Made by a program: the position numbers and the translations under genes. From positions 2,526,501-2,590,500 of the forward strand of contig CAJQUW010001043.1 of assembly GCA_907163375.1 (NCBI GenBank): a DNA stretch of 64,000 bases, in the 5' to 3' direction. A model generated the notes under the pieces. That model did no database searches, had not been told where the DNA came from, and was given only the letters and a program-made list of their open reading frames with translations. The DNA comes from Prostheceraeus crozeri. Lineage: Eukaryota > Platyhelminthes > Polycladida > Euryleptidae. Positions 21,180 to 32,815 of the stretch are shown here, piece by piece (positions within the stretch are counted from its first letter, which is position 1; every line of letters starts with the position of its first letter).

Positions 21180-24002
21180 CTGGAAAATAAACAGAGGGTC
21201 CAGATGTAATGCTAAAGCAATTTATCTAGAAAAAGCTATCAGTCTAATTTGGAAAGTTTATTACTGAGAGAAGTTGTCCATCACAAAGCACCTCATATGC
21301 TAAACAAAACCTGATATGTTGTCTGTTTGTCGATGTAAATCACGCGCAATTGCGTGCGAAGAAAAACATGGCACAAAAAATGGAATAATTATTTACACAT
21401 ATAGAAAATAACTTTCAGTAAACCTGATTATTATAGTATGTCAATTTTCGCAGTTTGTCATTGAGAGCTACATGTTTTAAACTGAAATTTAACCCAATAG
21501 CCCTTTTTCCGAAAGTTCAGAAAACACGATTCTATGTCACCAAATTTTCACCGTAGGCATTGTCAAGGTGAATGATAGAATGGACAGCATAAATTTATCT
21601 AAGCAGACTTTAATCATAATTTAAAATCTCAATAATGTCTAATGCGGAACTTGGGGAAACTGTGAGATAAGTATGTATATTTACATAACATATAGCTTTA
21701 TATAGTAGCAAATAAGGCCTTAGAAAAATCTGAAAGAAATAAGAAAATATTATACATAAAAGTCATTGACTACTAACTAGGATAATGGAGACTGCGCAGT
21801 GCGCATGTGTCCTCCCAGGGTTCATGTGCTCTTAAATTAGTAAGGGAATCAGCGACCGATATAATTTATGGCGACAACTTGTGAACATTGTATTGAAAGT
21901 ACTGACGAGTAAACTCAGATTTATAGTGGCACTAGATGTACTACATATACTTCTCCAATCGTGTGAAACCTGTCGCATCTCGATAAATTATTATAAGACG
22001 GATTGATCTTCGATGTGATCAGTGAATGAAAATGTCCGCAAATTAATGAAGCTCAGAGTCTGAGATTACATTTCATTAAATCATGCCTAGACATTGACGC
22101 GGGGGAGAGGGCCATTCGCGATTGCCTCCATCTGCCGCCATTTGGCAGAACAGACGCGAGAAGTCGGTGGGCCAGTTTCATGTTCCTAAATGAAATTAAC
22201 TCAATTCACATGTCACTCTGCAAAATCCAAGATTCATAAATTTCGTTACTGACACTGTTCATGCTATCCATTTAATCACTTACCTTGATAAAACATAGGG
22301 CGAAATAACATCACAAAAACACATCAATTGTTGGTGCCCAATCATTTTGAGAAATTCATCGGCATGGTGCCCATGTCTGACTGGGAACATAAAAAGTCAA
22401 ACACGAGTAGAAGGGAAACAGTCGACGATAAAAAGTATAATTACATGCACGTACTTAATATTAAATTTTGCTACCTACCGATAGAACAGATAGAAAAACA
22501 CGAAAACTTATCGAAAAGTACAAACTGCCTACAAAGCTAGTGAGTAAACTAAACTTAACCACTTACAACGATCGAGAACATAGAAAAAATAATAAAAAGC
22601 ACAATAATTGCAAAATCTGTGACCGCTTAACCCTTAAATTTGACTGCACTACCGGTCATCTTGATTAAAACCCTTCTTGCTCGCTGTGCAATGAATTTTA
22701 TATTGTTCATATTAATAGACCATTTAAATGCCGGTACATGGAGCACAGACGTAGTATACACAATGGCAACTCCGATAGCGCGCTTGCTGAACACATCCAG
22801 CGAAAACATGATGGAGGTCAGATGGACATAGAAGTTTTCGATCTTTCCATATTAGAAAAGTGGACTGACCCAGTTGAGACTCGCTTCGCGGAAGCTAGAC
22901 ACATTGAACATCTCACTCCGAATATTAATCGCAAGTTAGAAATGACAAACTTCTGAATTCACTGATTCCTGTACCTTGATATTTATAAGCAGGCATCGTT
23001 TTGATCATTTTACCGTTAATTCCCCAGAAGACGTGCGTACGCTCGAAACGTCGGGAACGTGTGTACATAGTTTTGCTAAAATCCTGCTGAAAATAAAGGA
23101 GTGAACGCTCACGTGCTGACTTGCGTTTTTATTATGAAAATCTGTTATAAGAAATCAAATTATAACCCGACGCGTTTCGTCCTTAATACTGCTTCAAGGG
23201 TAAACTGGCAATGCTTCAAGGCATGATGGAGAAGATCCGCAATTTATCATTATTTAAGTACACGTACAGGAATTGAATATTCAGATAGTCAAAGAGCAAA
23301 TCGCTCAGAAAGTAGAACAATTTGAACACATATGTGTGCTGTCTAAGAATGCTAGGATATATTTACACGTAGCTCAAGTATTGCTTAGGATACTGAAATG
23401 GTGATACATAGATAATAACTAAATATATATATAGAATAATAATATATAGATAAATAAATACTATAGCTAAACTATATGGTTAGGTGACATGACAAAGTGA
23501 AGTACGTAGAACAATGATATGATATTCACTAAATTTCCCTCAGAAATTCCTGACTTATCGTAAAAAAAAACAATAAAAACTAAGCATTACAAGACAGAAG
23601 GAGAGGAAATCTCATTTACTAATTTTTACTATTAAGACTGATATTTCGATACATGCTCGTAAGTAAAGTGTGACACACAGTAAAAAAATTTTGACATATA
23701 ATTGCTATTAAGTGGGTGATAGAGCTCCAAGGAGTAGGTATCTCACATAGTAGGAACCGGTTGGGTATTTGGCGTCTCTAACTACACTTTTTTAATATTG
23801 CCTTTTAAATGTACACAGGTATTTTACTAGATAAACGCGCACTGTGGTCCTGGTTCCTCAAACTCCTGGTGTAACATCACATTAAATATAGCATATTCAT
23901 GATTCATCATGCCTTGCAAGTTACACGTATAACTACCGCGCCACCTCCCGAGCTCAGTAGATCACGATAATTACATGATTTGAATGAAATATATTGACTT
24001 AC
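21180..24002 (-). other. Intron between the last two ERK exons (2.8 kb), with a Penelope-like remnant
   Basis: The borders are GT-AG on the minus strand (GTAAGT donor at 23,997-24,002, CAG acceptor at 21,180-21,182). Apart from the Penelope-like fragment at about 22,330-23,200, no gene or clear repeat was seen. A related tail-like stretch continues to about 23,220 (CCCGACGCGTTTCGTCC). Confidence 0.75.
22330..23200 (+). mobile_element. Penelope-like retroelement remnant (GIY-YIG endonuclease end and tail)
   Basis: Frames on the plus strand encode pieces of a GIY-YIG-type C-terminal domain: a Cys-containing segment (NCKICDRLTLKF), RYMEHRRSIHNGNSDSALAE with HIQRKHDGG, then ILEKWTDPVETRFAEARHIE and PNINRKLEM, the usual order in Penelope-like elements. 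Downstream lie the characteristic non-coding words AGAAGACGTGCGTACGCTCG and GAAACGTCGGGAACG, and an inverted-type GACGCGTTTCGTCC, as seen in Penelope terminal repeats, some of which carry hammerhead ribozymes. The copy is incomplete and broken. The borders are approximate. Confidence 0.7.
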
Positions 24003-24082
24003 TTTGTCATTTACTATGCAGTTGAGATCATCCTTCGTTGGTGATCCTAGGACGTCAAGAATGAGAGACAATTGGTCGATGT
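24003..24082 (-). CDS. ERK1/2-type MAP kinase, penultimate coding exon
   Basis: This 80-base exon encodes IDQLSLILDVLGSPTKDDLN and CIVNDK, matching the ERK segment (Y)[20 protein letters not shown]. The acceptor is TTGTTGTCAG and the donor is GTAAGT on the minus strand. Its first two bases complete a Tyr codon split with the T that ends exon 63,305-63,509, giving GKHYIDQL. It ends in phase 0. The upstream intron is about 39.2 kb. Confidence 0.95.
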
Positions 24083-24413
24083 CTGACAACAAATGTCAAG
24101 AAAAATGTAGAACATTGTTTGTGAGAAGTCGTGGATAATTCATTCATTGAACGACAGGAAAAAATCAAAATAAAGGTCGATGCATGTAAAAAAGCGCGGT
24201 ACAAACATTGAACATTTGCAGACATTTCTGCTAACTTACTTCTCATGTCCTAAAAAATTAGAAGCAGAATAATTTCACACAGCTATTGCATAGGCTACTA
24301 CTTTCATTTTAAACTTCAAATAGGTTACATTTTCAATAAAGCATAAAGCGCGTTGAATGCGCATTATTGCATAATCTTACTCATACATGTGTAGATATCA
24401 ATCAGTATCTAAG

Positions 24414-24868
24414 GGTGCGTTTACAAGTGCAACTTTATTGCTAATACTTTTCGATCCATGATGAGTCAGAAACGAATACACAAACAATGGAAGCAAAAGC
24501 ATGCCTTCAATAATCGTGCTTCGTGTATCACCAGACAGAGTCAAGACAATAGCAATTAAATGAATGGTGATAAAGAAAAACACATTGATCTCACCAGATT
24601 ATTATCTTCTGAGTGTCAGTAATAAGTGGCAGTTGAAGTTGAACAAGGTGCAACTTTAGCTGCCACTCTTTGCTGACACTCGAGAGGATAATAATTGGAT
24701 AATATCAATGTATTTTTCTTTATCACCATTCATTTAATTGCTATTGTCTTATGACGCACGAAGCACGATTATTGAAGGCATGCATTTGTTTCCATAATTT
24801 GTCCATTCCTTTCTAACTCATCATGGATCGAAAAGTGTTAGCAATAAAGTTGCACGTGTAAACGCACC
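24414..24868. repeat. 455-bp palindromic MITE
   Basis: Reading inward, GGTGCGTTTACAAGTGCAAC on the left is mirrored by the complement at the right end (GTTGCACGTGTAAACGCACC). The pairing continues through most of the length (TTTTCGATCCATGATGAGT, GCATGCCTTCAATAATCGTG, AATTAAATGAATGGTGATAA) to a centre near 24,640. The arms show scattered differences. No exact target duplication was found. It is non-coding and lies in the 39 kb ERK intron. Confidence 0.8.
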
Positions 24869-27800
24869 ATACAAGACGAAAATGACATTGATTCAAGATG
24901 TTTTAGGCACTTAGCTGAAGTACCTGAAATGTGTATTTATTACCTTAACAGGACGCAGTCATGGTTTTGCGGAAAATCTGACTTATTATCGACGACAATT
25001 TGAGTAGGTTTGTTTTCACTTCTTGATTTATTCATACCTACCGATTTATGCTGACGGCATTACCGAATGGATTAGCGAGTGCACACGACGTCAGGTGTTC
25101 AATCAAATTTGAAATTCGATTCCTTCATGATGAAAGCTAATATTTTATTACTCCGTTGTCTAATATTGTCATCTAGAAAAGTATAAAACGTGATTTCGAC
25201 CTGGGGCTCCAGACAATGTTGATGCGCTCAAAATAATCGCAGCAGGGTCGACTCCGATTGTTGAATCAGTAGGCTAATTACAATATTTCCTACACTGAGC
25301 AACATGCACGTGTCATAAAACAGGACAGATTCACGAATACATCAAAAAATGATTAGAAAGAACAATCTTAAGAAGATTAGAGATTTATTTACAATGTCGG
25401 TGTAGACTGCTCAAGTGACACTGTTTTATATTTTATGACAAGGATCGTTCACAGTTGACGTTCTTTGACTTCTATCCTTTTAATCAAACCTTTTCTTAAA
25501 ACATTTATTGCAGAATTGATCAACCTGTGACAGTGTGAAATGGTTCAACGAACAAATATCTAATGATTTTATCTAATACGAGCAACACACTTCGTTCTGT
25601 ATCGATTTTTGAGTCTTTCGTTCTTTAAGCAAAATAAGGGAGATATATAACCACTATTACATGTTTAATGCATTAAAGCAATCATAACTGATAACATTTA
25701 TCATAAATTTTTATTTGCACCTAATTTGCAAAAGGATTGAATTAAAGTGCTCCAGAATCCTTCTTACTTTTGTCAAAAATGAATTTGAACAAGTTTTACT
25801 GTATTTTTATTCATCAACAATAACTGCATGTAAGGTGACAATTGATGCAGCAGAAGCAGCGACATATCACTTTTAAACAAATTCTTTCATTTACGATGAA
25901 AACAGATGAAGACACCTCGACCGATTTCTAGCGGCATTTTTCTCATTTCTATAGTTAACTTTATATCATGCCATCAAAACATTATTTGAAGACATTACTA
26001 ATACATTAAGAAATTAACTGCTTGCTCTGTTTTCAATTTCAATTAATTAATTGCATTGCTCTCTAATTTCAATTTTTTGATTGCTTAGCAAATTCCCATG
26101 TTAATCAATTAATTGAAAACTGTGTTCATCAATCGATATTCCCTGGCTTCCAGAGTCATGCACAAGACGGAATCATTGCTCATCCGAATGATTGAATTTC
26201 TTTTAAGTTGTGGATCTGAAGTCAATTGACACGTTTATGAAAACTCCATTACCTAGCAATTTACCAATTACTTATAACTTCTGAATCGAGATAGTCGATG
26301 ATTGTCCACGTTATCTATGAATAAGTTCCTGTTTGGTGATGGCATGGCATTCACTCATTAATTTGTGATCATTTAGAAACCGGATATCTAATATGATAAC
26401 GACTGATTAGGTAGGCAAATTCAATTTTCAGCTGTCAAATGAGAAGTGGCATCAAAAATCTAGCGGGCTGAAATATCAAATTAATTTCATTCAAGACATG
26501 TTCTCCACCCTTTCAAAATCCTCACCATGTCATTGCACAACGACGAATAGTGTCACCCCTAATTGAAGTGTATTTGATAAACGAAATAGCTAAATGAAAT
26601 GCTGACTGAAAACGAGTTGCAGAATCAGGTATCAGCAGAACAAAGTCATTTATCACTCCCTGCGCTGAATATGAGAGAGGACATATCTAGGATTATTTGT
26701 GCACATGAATTCAGCATCTCTGACTTCCAGATGATTGAAATTTATCATCAAACAATTGCAATTAAACATATAGTATGAAATTAATTCTGTTCAAGCAATC
26801 AGCGTCATAATTTGTCTAGGAAGACATCTATCAGGTTCAAATAATTGACAGTTTAATATCTAGCATGTACATGTATGTGTATTATAGACACGAACCAAGG
26901 CTTCCATTAGCAAAGGAATGGCAAAGGTAGATTTAAGAAAATGATAATATGAGTATGAGATTAGTTCTAATATTCTCAGCAGATGCGGAAGTCTGCTGAC
27001 AGCGGTTATTTACTATCAATAAATTGAATTTTGAAATAATGAGTTTTGAAAACAACTTTATCTATGGTTTAATAAAATCAGACAACCACTGCCTCCGATT
27101 TAAATGAATTGATTTTTACAGATGCAACTAAAAATTATCTATTTTATTTTTATGTCTATTTCAAAAAAATATGCTCCCAATTTCACGACAAGTTACTTTG
27201 TAAAAGAAGGTAAAGATTCACTTACTATGACTTGTTGCAAAATGGGGAGAACGTCTTTCTGAATTTATCATGGCTGACATCCTGTATAGATAACTTTACC
27301 AGTGTCCATTTTGCATTGTGTACTTCAATCTCGCTAGATGGTTGCAGTATTAAGATCTGCGATGAACTTTCATTATAACAATAACAATAAGTAAATTTCC
27401 TTACATTGATTGATGCACTATCCACAGACGCAGTGAATGAGGCGAGCGAATAGTATAGCGCGTCTGTATTCGAACGAAGGGGTGGACAACCAGATTTGGA
27501 TCTGTGAAATATTTTGTCACATTTCGACAATCGAGAACTGTCCCATACCAATGGACACTTGCTGAATGGTAACATATGCTCAAATTTTTACACATGCCGA
27601 TGGACGGAAAATTTGCAGCTTTTAATTTTGATTGTTATGTTGAATTTATAAGGCTGCGTTGAGAATGAAACGTAGCATAGACCTAATGAGACAAAATCGA
27701 CAAACCAAATTGACCGCAGAGCCCATTTGTAGATGCACGAACACGAGGACTTAAGAAAGAAAATCCTCAAGGGATTTTCATTAATCCGCACGCAATTTCA

Positions 27801-28520
27801 TATAAAATTGTCCCTGAAAGTGCCCAATATACACCCCGAAATTGACAGACCATGTAAACAACAGGGCACAAGGGGCAAAAATTGGACACTTCAAATTTGT
27901 CTAACTGGTTTTCAAAATTTGTTTAAAATGATGAAATACCAGTCAAAAGTAGTTTTCTCAAAACTCTAATTAGGCTTTTAGTGTTTTGCATTCACTTTCA
28001 AGGTAAATGTTTTTCTGAATAAATTTTACAGCACGAATTCACCGACCATATTATTTCCCAGGTAAAACGGGACAATTAAATTCCGCTTTCAATGAAGACA
28101 TATCACTGTTTTGCTACAATTGCTATTCTTTTGTTCTAAGATCTAAAATGTGTAGTCACTTCAGTGGGAAACTTGGATACTGTATGCATTTATCATCGAA
28201 AGTCCACCATAGCAGGGGACTCCTAAGTTCTTGACATGACAATCGAAAAAATAAGTGGTCACATACAGTAAAATGCAGATTATAGCTGGGCCACCATGCT
28301 CGACGTCAGCTATGAACAAGCGAACAAATAGCAAGCTTTGCCTGGCGGAAGGACAAGCCAGATAGTAGTATGAATCAGGAATGCGAACCTATCTATTAGT
28401 CTGAGTACGATTCAAGCACAATGCGCTTTTGAGCAGCATGGGTAACGTCTTCGGTCTAGGTGTAATTACTTATGCGTTCAAAAAGGATTATATTACTTCA
28501 TCACTATACGAAGTAAAAAT
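24869..28520. other. Intronic AT-rich sequence, nothing recognised
   Basis: This is about 3.6 kb within the large ERK intron. Short open frames occur at chance density and none shows a domain. Local AATTAATT-rich words lie at about 26,030-26,130. No repeat ends were seen. Confidence 0.5.
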
Positions 28521-28718
28521 AGCTTTAACGTCAATGCTCCCCCATACTGGGGGGCTGGGGCGTTGCTGACATACCGTAGTCAGACTTTTCTGAAACGCTG
28601 CGGTGCTTTTAGTCCGGCTACCTTCCTGCCGACTTCAAATGACACTTCCGTGACTCGACCTCTGGAACAAAGACCTCTAGGGCCAAGCAACAAACCAATA
28701 TGCCACAGAGACCACACC
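28521..28718 (-). repeat. SINE family A, reverse-oriented copy
   Basis: Read on the minus strand, a tRNA-like head (GGTGTGGTCTCTGTGGCATA, B-box-like CCAGAGGTCGAGTCACGG) is followed by the same body as the copy at 43,479-43,675: AAGTCGGCAGGAAGG, CCGGACTAAAAG, GTCTGAC, then GCCCC...GTATGGGGGAGCA and TTGACGTTAAAGC. The copies are visibly diverged from each other. The borders are approximate. Confidence 0.75.
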
Positions 28719-30361
28719 ATTACTGCACAAAGTATTAAGTCAAAATGCTGTGGAACATGCGCATTAGAACGAAATAATAGACACGCGCAGCCTATCCAGG
28801 CAAAGTGACGTAAAAAAATCACGTAATGACGGGTGGCAAAATTGATGGTTGGCAGCTAGGACCAATTGGACGAAAGTCAAGCTCGCACGCTGTTGATCCA
28901 AAACAGACGTCTACCTAAAACGTCATAGCTTCCACGAGACAACGAGGTAAGATCAAGTATGCCCTCATTAACGGAAACACTGTGTATGCCGATGGTTAAT
29001 TCGGTTGCACATTTAGGCGCCGACCTATATGTCAAAGATACTGGATCATATTCTTAGCAGAGTCAAGTTAGTGAAATATGCAGTAGTTGAAGAATCGAAT
29101 CTATTGTCAAATATTTTATCAAAATAATAACCGTGAATCTTTGCAAAGTACACTGTCAAGGAACCGGTGCCTAGCCATTGTCAGTCACAGGAAGTCGCCA
29201 TTCCCTATGTACTGCTGTCATGGCATTGGGTGTCCACTGCGCATAATATTGTTTTCAATGTGCATGTCCGTCCTAGCCCTTTAATATACGGTCGGATTTG
29301 TATGGTTGAATATTGATGACAGATTCTTCGTGACGTTCATTGTGCATGCCTCCAAATTCGGAGATTGTAAGGACTTTGCATATTTCAAACGATGATTCCG
29401 CAGGTCTTTTTAAACGCCAGGTATGAAGTTAACTTTTCTGCACATCTGGCATAAAATGCGCTCAATTTTTCACAGAAACGCAGCATCCACATCTTCAACA
29501 TGCCTTATCAAATCTACTCAATGGTACATAAGAACCGTTTATGATACTAGCATCAATGGGTTGATACCACCAGGTTTACCTGAGAAAAAAGGTTGGGTAA
29601 ATCCTGACATGTAAAGTATTCATAAAAAACACGTTTACAACACTTTTGATGCAAAGCAATAGTTTCGAAGACATTCCACTTTCGTTATCATTAATCAGCT
29701 TGACATTAGGCCTATAAATCTGAGATGTGGTATGAACTTTAACCATGACACAGTGAATGAATACATGTGGTACTCTATATCAAATAGCCACACTTTGTAA
29801 TCGCATTAACACTCAAGCACAGTTCAAGAAACATTTCCTAAAAGTAATGTTGATAAATAAGCTTTATAGCGTCACGTATTTCTGATAAACTTACTGCATT
29901 TTAAAAAAACCGCCACCACAAACACTTCAAATGAATCTAGTGACACTAATCGCTGCGGTGTTTAGGAGACAAACGCGTTGCAGCCAAGAATCTGTGAACA
30001 CGGTGCCACTTAGACAACAATTCTCAATACCAGAATGAGAATCCATCATCATCTGATAATCAAATACTGCGAGCATAGTTGTTACTGAGTGGCACTGAAA
30101 ACACTCAGACAAGTTTTGAGAATTACAGTAAAGTACACTTCAAAGTCGCATAAAACTAACAAATAATTTCCTTGACATTATAAAAAGGCGCGCTTAGATT
30201 GTACTACTAGTCTGGAGTTGCAAATGTTTAAATCATCAACACATTTTTGGAGAAGATAATTTTCGAAACAAACTTTTGTAAGGAAAGCTTTGAATTCAAA
30301 GACAAAATACCGATATGTATTTGAACATTATATACACATATTAAGAACACAATTTTAATTC
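28719..30361. other. Intronic sequence, nothing recognised
   Basis: This is about 1.6 kb of the ERK intron with no supported gene, repeat or RNA. Confidence 0.5.
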
Positions 30362-30664
30362 TTGAAAGAAATAAGAGCGAAATTTTTCCCAACGTTTCGC
30401 TCATAGTCTATTGAGCATTCTCATGAGTACAAATAAAAATTAACGACTGGATTACATACATGAACTGATGCATGAATAGAATTTGAAAATCATGGAGATA
30501 TAGGGTCTATTTGAAAAGATCGATCGATATAGAGAATATGATTTTCAAATTCTGTAATCAGTTCATGTATGCAATCCAGTCGTTAATTTTTATCTGTACC
30601 CTTGAGAATGCTCTAAGACTATGAGCGAAACTTTCGGAAAATTTTCGTTCTTATTTCTTTCAAA
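30362..30664. repeat. About 300-bp palindrome, possibly of Penelope-like origin
   Basis: The left arm words TTGAAAGAAATAAGAGCGAA, TATTGAGCATTCTCATGAGT, AAAAATTAACGACTGGATT and AGAATTTGAAAATCAT return as complements on the right, ending TTCGTTCTTATTTCTTTCAA. The centre lies near 30,510. The complement of the left arm, AATGCTCAATAGACTATGAG followed by CGAAACGTT, resembles Penelope-type terminal words, so this may be two such ends joined head to head. Non-coding. Confidence 0.6.
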
Positions 30665-31889
30665 AATTATTTCTCAAAAATGCTTTGTCAATCATTTTAA
30701 TCAACGATGGATAGTGCATCAACTGCCATCCGTCAGATTCGAAGAATTTCCGTATATTAAAATTGGTATATTATAGCAAAAATTTCTAACTACATTTAGA
30801 AATGAATTGCTGCTTCGTGAATAGTGTGAGAAAGCATCACACTGCTCAAGACAAGCTACTGATGCTTTCATCCCGATTGTTTTACATTCAAAATTTGACG
30901 CTCGCTGAATTGATACAATGGCAAGATAGGAAGAAAATTTAGAGATAAAGTCATTGACAAACGGATGTATGTATTCTTCGTTTGGATGGGAAGTTTTACT
31001 TATCATTCGAGTTGTCTTCAATCGATCTAATCTGTAAAACTCAGAGATGAAGAGAATACAGTTAAGAGCCTCCAAATGAAATGTAAATGAATTAATGGGT
31101 TCAACCGCAACCGATATCATAGCTGCTATTACTAAGACGACGGTAGCTAATCTGATTCTTCAGGATAAAAGTAGGAGTGTTCGTCTGTTACTAGATCCAT
31201 TCAGTCAAACAGCATCTGAACTTAGGCTTTCCGGACTCAAAGCTAGTGCTCTAAACAGATGATCAGCTTTAGACAAATCAGAGTTCATTTATACCATCAG
31301 AATGCGCTATAATTGGTCATATTTCTGAAATCTAAATATCTCTATCAAGACACTTCTTTGTGCATAATATGGTGTGCGATACCGAAGTTCAGCTTATAAG
31401 CGAACTGTGCAATTGATGTACGAATTAAGAATCATCACTCAACAAAACACGAAAAAATGATGTTGCAGTATGAAACGGAAAGAACATAACCATGAAAATA
31501 GTGTCTTGAAGGTTCAGAAATGCATACTTATACTACTTGTTTATTCAACGCAGGTGTGTGTGTTCGACCCACAAGCAAGAATATCTCAATAACTTCTGGC
31601 ATACCTCACAACAGGTAAGCATATAGAGAATATACCAAGAAAGATCACAAGATATACACGTATGTCACATCCACAGGAAGTTTAGCTCACTTAACGTTTG
31701 AGCACGAAAGTATCCCTCATCAGTCTGCATAGGTATAAAGACGAAGCATCGTGAATGGAGCAAGGGCTTTCTCGATGAAAATTAGTCTGGATGCAAAGCA
31801 TGGTTCACGGAGGGAAATGTAGCATGTACAAGTATATCCACAAAATCATGTTCCTTGTCATCAACAGCAATCGGTGAAACAGTTTTCGA
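30665..31889. other. Intronic sequence, nothing recognised
   Basis: This is about 1.2 kb of the ERK intron. A 133-codon open frame on the minus strand (30,719-31,120) shows no domain, and its composition is like the surrounding intron. Not called as a gene. Confidence 0.45.
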
Positions 31890-32158
31890 AGATTATGTTG
31901 AGTTGGGAAGAACCAAGTTCTGTTTGATATTCAAAATATAAAATGTGCGATATATTTCGATCAGCACCTGCTGATCATCTTCAGGCAAGGAGAGTTTTTG
32001 TATTTTTATTATTTTTCGAAGAAGACCGTATTACAGTGCTGCGATGGTCAACAAAGTTCTGTCGCAGTACATTGAATATTTAAAGAGAGTGACAGCTATT
32101 AAGTCAATAAAAGAAACCAACACCCTTGATTACGCGACCGGACTCGCCTGACGGTCAG
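31890..32158 (-). repeat. Penelope-type tail words and reverse-oriented SINE family B fragment
   Basis: On the minus strand, CCTGAAGATGATCAGCAGG followed by TGCTGATCGAAATATATCGC (about 31,950-31,990) resembles the conserved tail of Penelope-like elements. Next to it (about 32,085-32,158) is the complement of the SINE B body: GTCAGGCGAGTCCGG, then AATCAAGGGTGTTGGT and TCTTTTATTGACTT. The word CAGTGCTGCGATGG occurs here at about 32,035 and again, in the same orientation, near 32,793. Confidence 0.5.
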
Positions 32159-32159
32159 T

Positions 32160-32501
32160 ATGGTGAAAATTTTTATCCAACATGAGAACGAAAAAAGAGA
32201 AAATATCTACAGAGTTTTGGATATAAAACATGGTACGTTTACTCCATTGGTATTTGGCACAAATGAAGGGTCAGGTAAAGAGTGCCGACAAATTTTGAAG
32301 ACACTTGCCCTAAAACTGGCCACAGGCGATCAAAAGAACCATTCCTCCGAGATGACGTGGCTCCGAACAAACATATCTCTAGAAATAGCAAAGTCAGTTT
32401 ATCTGTGTATCAGAGGTTCACGTGTACCTTTCAAAAAAGAGTCCGATAATGCTATCATGGAAAATTTCGGTCTAAATGCACTTCGTGCCGATATCTTTTG
32501 A
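32160..32501 (+). pseudogene. Non-LTR retrotransposon (LINE) ORF fragment
   Basis: The open frame encodes EKRENIYRVLDIKHGTFTPL then VFGTNEGSGKECRQI, followed by WLRTNISLEIAKSVYLCIRG and SR. I recall the same layout (HExEKrr...REVEHGtFTPLVFs...GgMG then WlRcrLsFsLLRSAiMClRGSRS) from the C-terminal region of LINE reverse transcriptase proteins in cnidarians and amphioxus. The fragment is isolated, with SINE B pieces on both sides in opposite orientation. It is a 3' fragment only. Confidence 0.6.
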
Positions 32502-32634
32502 TACTTTTTTAAGAGAACTCATTTTTTAATGTCTTCTCTTACGAAGTGATTTTATTGGTCTCCATACTGAGACGCTAGATTTCTGTGTATGTATGGGTGC
32601 TTGTAAATATTTGAGAATAAAGTTTCTTCTTATA

Positions 32635-32815
32635 TGGCGTGGCCTAGTGAAGAAGCTGGGAGTTCGTCTCCACCGCGGACTTCGGTTCGATTCCTGGGTC
32701 AGGCGAGTGCGATCGGGGAATCAAGGGTGTTGGTGTCTTTTATTGACTTTTAGTTTTGACTTTTTTAGTTGTCATTCACTTAAGATAATTCAGTGCTGCG
32801 ATGGCCACGCCATTA
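32635..32815 (+). repeat. tRNA-derived SINE family B
   Basis: The head GGCGTGGCCTAGTGAAGAAG contains an A-box-like TGGCCTAGTG, and GGTTCGATTCC at about 32,685 is a perfect B box about 45 bp further on. The body GTCAGGCGAGTGCGATCGG, AATCAAGGGTGTTGGTGTC and TTTTATTGACTTTTAG matches the reversed fragment at 32,085-32,158. No exact target duplication was identified. Confidence 0.65.

Noticed and set aside
30719-31120. 133-codon open frame on the minus strand in the ERK intron
   Set aside because: No domain, no splice context, composition like the surrounding AT-rich intron.
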